Shown here: positions 12,843 to 15,848 of the stretch, piece after piece
Layout of the letters: each line of letters starts with the position of its first letter
How positions within the stretch are numbered: position 1 is the stretch's first letter
NCBI GenBank assembly: GCA_902478705.1
Contig: CABSMB010000009.1
Coordinates: 1 to 15,848, forward strand
Direction of reading: 5' to 3'
Length of the DNA: 15,848 nucleotides
Origin: an uncultured Collinsella sp.
GTDB lineage: Bacteria; Actinomycetota; Coriobacteriia; Coriobacteriales; Coriobacteriaceae
Program-made: the position numbers and the translations under genes
The notes under the pieces: model-generated
What the model was told of the DNA's origin: nothing
Databases searched by the model: none
Seen by the model: the letters and a program-made list of their open reading frames with translations, nothing else

Positions 12843-14222
12843 CTAGTGCACAAACATGCGCACGAACTTGTGCTTCCAACTTGCGTAGGGCGCATAGCGG
12901 AACGGCACGTCCAGCCATGTCGCCTTGTTCACAATGCTCTTCTTTTGGCTAAACGTATCGAAGCTCTCGCGGCCATGGTACTGCCCCATGCCGCTTGCGC
13001 CCATGCCGCCAAAGCCCATATGGCTCGTAGCCAGATGCATGATCGTATCGTTGACGCAGCCGCCGCCAAAGGGCACATAGCGCACAAAGCGCTGCTGCAC
13101 CGCGCGATTCCGGCTAAAGATATACAGAGCCAGCGGCGTCGGTCGATTCGTAATAAACGCCTCGGCCTCATCCAGACTCTCAAACGTCAGCACCGGCAAG
13201 ATGGGACCAAAGATCTCCTCCTGCATTACGGCATCCTCGGGCGTCACGCCGTCCAAGATCGTCGGCTCAATCTTGAGCGAGGCCTCGCGCGCCGCGCCTC
13301 CCAGCACAACCTTGTCGGGGTCGATCAGTCCGCGCACGCGCGCGAAATGCTTGGCGTTGACGATATGGCCGTAGTCCTCGTTGTCGAGCGGGTGCTCGCC
13401 AAACATGCGGCGAACTTCCTCCTTGATGAGACCCAACAGCTCGTCGTGCACGCGCGCATCGACCAGCAGATAGTCGGGCGCCACACAGGTCTGGCCCACG
13501 TTAAGCCACTTGCCAAAGGCGATACGCCGCGCCGCGACCTTCAAATTTGCGGAGGCGTCCACGATGCAGGGGCTCTTGCCGCCCAGCTCAAGCGTCACGG
13601 GTGTGAGATTTTTGCTCGCGCGCTCCATGACGAGCTTGCCGACCGGAACGCTGCCGGTAAAGAAGATTTTGTCCCAGCGCTCATCGAGCAGCGCCTCGTT
13701 CTCGGCACGGCCGCCCTCGACGACCGTCACCAGACGCGGATCAAACGCCTCCTCGCAAATCTGCCTGAGCACCGCGCTCGAGGCCGGCGCATAGGCGCTC
13801 GGCTTGATGACCACCGTGTTGCCCGCAGCGAGTGCGCCGGCAAGCGGCTCGAGCGTCAGCAAAAACGGGTAGTTCCAAGGCGCCATGATCAGCGTCACGC
13901 CATAGGGCACGGCTTGTGTCTTGCACACGCTAATAGCATTGGCGAGGTCGCACGGGCGCAGGCGCGGGCGACTCCATCGAGCCACATGCGCAATCTGATG
14001 ACGAATCTCGGAAAGCGACGTGCCGATCTCGCACATATACGCCTCGTCATGCGACTTGCCCAAATCGGTCTTGAGCGCATGGGCGATATCGTCCTCGTGC
14101 GCCCGGACCGCGTCGCGCAGACGAACGAGCGCGCGGCGGCGAGCATCGACATCAAACGTGGTATGCGTCTTAAAATAGGCGCGCTGGCTGCTAACGATGC
14201 GCGCGATTTCCTCGGTGTTCAT
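12843..14222 (-). CDS. Class 3-type NAD(P)-dependent aldehyde dehydrogenase
   Basis: A 459-residue protein of normal length for the short class 3 aldehyde dehydrogenases. It has APWNYPF with N117, the cofactor lysine in VIKPS (K140), FTGS (188-191), the general base in LELGGKSP (E212), the catalytic cysteine in VGQTCVAPDY (C246) and EEIFGPILPV (335-344). The C-terminal FGGMGASGMGQYHGRESF is also typical. The tail (residues after about 435) is basic and aromatic rather than a clear membrane anchor. It oxidises aldehydes to acids. GGAGG lies 5 nt before the ATG. The start is 8 bp after the alcohol dehydrogenase stop, so the two enzymes are made from one message and probably act in sequence or as a pair exchanging alcohol, aldehyde and acid. 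The substrate is unknown. Confidence 0.95.
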   Translation of the reverse strand: MNTEEIARIVSSQRAYFKTHTTFDVDARRRALVRLRDAVRAHEDDIAHALKTDLGKSHDEAYMCEIGTSLSEIRHQIAHVARWSRPRLRPCDLANAISVCKTQAVPYGVTLIMAPWNYPFLLTLEPLAGALAAGNTVVIKPSAYAPASSAVLRQICEEAFDPRLVTVVEGGRAENEALLDERWDKIFFTGSVPVGKLVMERASKNLTPVTLELGGKSPCIVDASANLKVAARRIAFGKWLNVGQTCVAPDYLLVDARVHDELLGLIKEEVRRMFGEHPLDNEDYGHIVNAKHFARVRGLIDPDKVVLGGAAREASLKIEPTILDGVTPEDAVMQEEIFGPILPVLTFESLDEAEAFITNRPTPLALYIFSRNRAVQQRFVRYVPFGGGCVNDTIMHLATSHMGFGGMGASGMGQYHGRESFDTFSQKKSIVNKATWLDVPFRYAPYASWKHKFVRMFVH

Positions 14223-14230
14223 GGACCCTC

Positions 14231-15451
14231 CTAGTTCTCGTCCTCAAACATACCATCCGCAACGACCTCGTACATATGCTCGAGCTCCAAACGGTCCATC
14301 AAAAGCGGAACGGGGTATAGCGGATTGGCCTCGGCATCGGCATGGGCCGCCATTTGCGGAATATCGGAGCGGCGAATACCCGAGATATATTTGGGAATCC
14401 CCAAGGCCTCGTTCATGCGATCGACCCAATCGATAAAAGCCTCGGCGGCCAAGCCGTCCTGTGCGTTAGCCGGCGCAATGCCCGCCATGCGAGCAAGATC
14501 GGCAAGCTTGGGAACTGCAGTTTCGCCATAAGCGCGCAGCATGTGCGGCAGGATAATGGCGTTGGCCAAACCGTGCGGAATGCCGTATCGGCCGCCCAGA
14601 CTGTGCGCGATGGCATGCACATATCCAACATAGGAGCGCGTAAATGCGACGCCCGCCTTATACGCCGCCGAAAGCATATTGCGGCGCGCACGCATGTTGT
14701 CGCCATGCCCATAGGCCTCGAGCAAATTGTCGTGAATGAGCTGAACCGCCTGGCGCGCCATCTTGCGCGTGTAGGGCGTGGTGCTGCGGCCGATAAAGGC
14801 CTCGACGGCATGCGTCAGGGCATCCATACCCGTCTGCCCCGTAATGGACGCCGGCAACCCACGCGTAAACTCGGGGTCGTGCACCGCAAAGCGCGGAATG
14901 AGCACAAAGTCATTGATGGGATACTTATAGTGCGTCTCGTCGTCGGTAATCACCGCCGCGAGCGTGACTTCGCTTCCCGTACCGGCGGTGGTGGGAACCG
15001 CGATAAGCAGCGGCAGGAGACGGTGAACGCGCAACAGGCCGCGCATCTTGTTGATGGGCTTGTTTGGCTGCGCAATGCGCGCGCCCACGCCCTTGGCGCA
15101 GTCCATGGCCGAACCGCCACCAAAGCCGATAATGGCCCGGCAATTGTTTTCGCGATACAGCGCCGCCGCTTCCTCCACATTCGAGACCGTGGGGTTCGCA
15201 CGCGTTTCGGCATAGACCGTAACGCCAATCCCCTTGGACGCGAGCGCGCGCTCGAGCGGCGCCGTGAGCCCCAGGCGAGCAATGCCGGGATCCGTCACGA
15301 TGAGAGCGTGCTCGATCGAGCGCTTTTGAAGCACCGCAGGCACATCCTCGGCATGCTCCAAAATACGCGGCTCGGTATAGGGCAGGATCGGCAATGCGAT
15401 GCGAAAAACCGTCTGATATGTTCGGCACCAGGCACGACGGGCTAGATGCAT
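14231..15451 (-). CDS. Iron-dependent (group III) alcohol dehydrogenase
   Basis: A 406-residue protein. The nucleotide loop is GFGGGSAMDCAKG (109-121) and the second cofactor segment is PTTAGTGSEVT (153-163). The metal ligands are D210 and H214 (GMDALTHAVEAF), H279 (VHAIAHSLGG) and H293 (GIPHGLANAI), spaced as in FucO-type enzymes. It interconverts alcohols and aldehydes or ketones with NAD(P)H. The N-terminus is longer and more basic than usual. AAGGAG lies 8 nt before the ATG but can pair with a TCCTT just downstream (loop GTT), which may damp translation. It is the first gene of the operon with the aldehyde dehydrogenase, and its upstream region has two operator-like repeats. Confidence 0.95.
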   Translation of the reverse strand: MHLARRAWCRTYQTVFRIALPILPYTEPRILEHAEDVPAVLQKRSIEHALIVTDPGIARLGLTAPLERALASKGIGVTVYAETRANPTVSNVEEAAALYRENNCRAIIGFGGGSAMDCAKGVGARIAQPNKPINKMRGLLRVHRLLPLLIAVPTTAGTGSEVTLAAVITDDETHYKYPINDFVLIPRFAVHDPEFTRGLPASITGQTGMDALTHAVEAFIGRSTTPYTRKMARQAVQLIHDNLLEAYGHGDNMRARRNMLSAAYKAGVAFTRSYVGYVHAIAHSLGGRYGIPHGLANAIILPHMLRAYGETAVPKLADLARMAGIAPANAQDGLAAEAFIDWVDRMNEALGIPKYISGIRRSDIPQMAAHADAEANPLYPVPLLMDRLELEHMYEVVADGMFEDEN

Positions 15452-15469
15452 AAAGGAAACTCCTTCATT

Positions 15470-15503
15470 TGTTGATTGGTCAACATTTGCTCGACCGATT
15501 GTA
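15470..15503 (-). promoter_or_regulatory. Alcohol dehydrogenase promoter region with palindromic operator
   Basis: TACAAT (15503-15498, minus strand) is a likely -10, although no good -35 lies 17 bp above it. Just downstream TGTTGA-TTGG-TCAACA (15470-15485) is a perfect 6-bp inverted repeat between the expected transcription start and the ribosome site, a position suited to a repressor. Confidence 0.5.
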
Positions 15504-15535
15504 CTCAGCGGCGGTCAAAGACGGCCTGCCAATCG

Positions 15536-15549
15536 TTAATCAATCAACA
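15536..15549 (+). promoter_or_regulatory. Second operator-like copy upstream of the alcohol dehydrogenase
   Basis: TTAATCAATCAACA matches 12 of 14 bases of TTGACCAATCAACA, the minus-strand reading of the palindrome at 15470-15483, in inverted orientation about 66 bp away. Two related sites suggest one regulator contacting both sides of the promoter. Confidence 0.4.
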
Positions 15550-15572
15550 TCTTCATATCTCAAAATTGTTTT

Positions 15573-15591
15573 ATTAAAAATCATTCCTAAT
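15573..15591. promoter_or_regulatory. Fur/PerR-like inverted repeat upstream of the rubredoxin-domain gene
   Basis: ATTAaaAAT-C-ATTccTAAT is a 19-bp interrupted palindrome with the one-base centre of Fur/PerR boxes. It sits five bases before the -35 in an AT-rich stretch. It matches the PerR consensus TTATAATnATTATAA at 9 of 14 positions. Confidence 0.4.
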
Positions 15592-15595
15592 AGGC

Positions 15596-15623
15596 TTCAC
15601 ATTTGGTTGCATTTATGGATAAT
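15596..15623 (+). promoter_or_regulatory. Promoter of the rubredoxin-domain gene
   Basis: TTCACA (15596-15601) and GATAAT (15618-15623), each one base from consensus, are separated by 16 bp and preceded by AT-rich DNA. The expected start near 15630 leaves a 5' leader of about 78 nt. Confidence 0.7.
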
Positions 15624-15641
15624 AGAACTCGTCAAGACGCA

Positions 15642-15672
15642 CGTCCGGAGAGGGCCCTTACGGGACCGGACG
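15642..15672 (+). other. Stable hairpin in the 5' leader of the rubredoxin-domain gene
   Basis: CGTCCGG (15642-15648) pairs with CCGGACG (15666-15672), and an inner CCC/GGG pair closes a TTAC loop. No U-tract follows, so a message-stabilising or regulatory structure is more likely than a terminator. Confidence 0.55.
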
Positions 15673-15707
15673 AGCGCACAATCGCCATCGATCGAAAGGA
15701 TCGAATC

Positions 15708-15848
15708 ATGAAGTTTGTTTGCCCCGTTTGCGGTTATGTGGAAGAGTTCGACGGCGATCAGCTGCCCGAGGACTTCAAGTGCCCCCAGTGCGGTGTTCCC
15801 GGTTCTCGTTTCCTGAAGCAGGAGGAGGGCCAGCTCGAGTGGGCCGCC
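15708..15848 (+). CDS. Rubredoxin-domain protein, probably reverse rubrerythrin (5' part only)
   Basis: The 47 visible residues form a short rubredoxin-like iron site with C5, C8 (CPVCGYVEEF) and C25, C28 (CPQCGVPGSRF), followed by the beginning of a linker (EEGQLEWAA). In reverse rubrerythrins (NADH peroxidases of anaerobes) an N-terminal rubredoxin domain is followed by a similar LxWAxEH segment and then a diiron four-helix bundle, so that is the likely identity. Such enzymes reduce hydrogen peroxide. A standalone rubredoxin-like protein cannot be excluded, since the window ends here. AAGGA lies 7 nt before the ATG. The good promoter and Fur/PerR-like box upstream agree with an oxidative-stress gene. 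Confidence 0.75.
   Translation, partial: MKFVCPVCGYVEEFDGDQLPEDFKCPQCGVPGSRFLKQEEGQLEWAA

Noticed and set aside
12759..14234. 491-codon plus-strand open frame opposite the aldehyde dehydrogenase gene
   Set aside because: The minus strand encodes a complete aldehyde dehydrogenase with catalytic Cys and Glu; this frame is a composition shadow.

Overview
The window is GC-rich, densely coded bacterial DNA. Its gene set resembles gut Coriobacteriia, most likely Collinsella: a bacterial Elp3, a Ski2-like helicase of the actinobacterial DUF3516 type, a HIRAN protein, and strong GC-rich terminators. That placement is inference from gene content and base composition; no rRNA or other marker is present. 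Both ends look like contig edges. The left end is a 39-bp arm of a perfect inverted repeat that also occurs at 108-146, and the right end stops inside a gene.

Left part (1-4484), read on the minus strand: an XRE regulator with membrane helices overlaps a membrane-anchored DUF4097 protein (4216 to 2607). After a terminator come elp3 and a directly abutting, truncated spermidine-synthase-like gene (2509 to 1). elp3 appears to have a promoter placed to give a leaderless mRNA.

Centre (4485-9305), plus strand: a Trm9/ALKBH8-like methyltransferase, a divergent TrmB-like tRNA m7G46 methyltransferase, and a large DExH helicase. Together with Elp3 this makes a small tRNA/RNA-modification neighbourhood, and it suggests a testable cm5U-to-mcm5U wobble pathway. 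A 122-bp element with 25-bp perfect inverted arms lies between trmB and the helicase gene. A strong bidirectional terminator separates the helicase gene from the convergent DUF2130 gene.

Right part (9386-15451), minus strand: a coiled-coil DUF2130 protein; a HIRAN protein, 59-residue acidic protein and metallophosphoesterase cluster followed by two tandem hairpins; an otherwise geneless stretch that encodes a 27-residue membrane peptide with a sequestered ribosome binding site and an opposing promoter, resembling a type I toxin-antitoxin locus; and an iron-dependent alcohol dehydrogenase plus aldehyde dehydrogenase operon.

The last gene (15708 onward, plus strand) starts with a rubredoxin domain like that of reverse rubrerythrins. 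Its promoter is good and has a Fur/PerR-like inverted repeat just upstream. The intergenic region shared with the alcohol dehydrogenase gene also carries two related operator-like sites.
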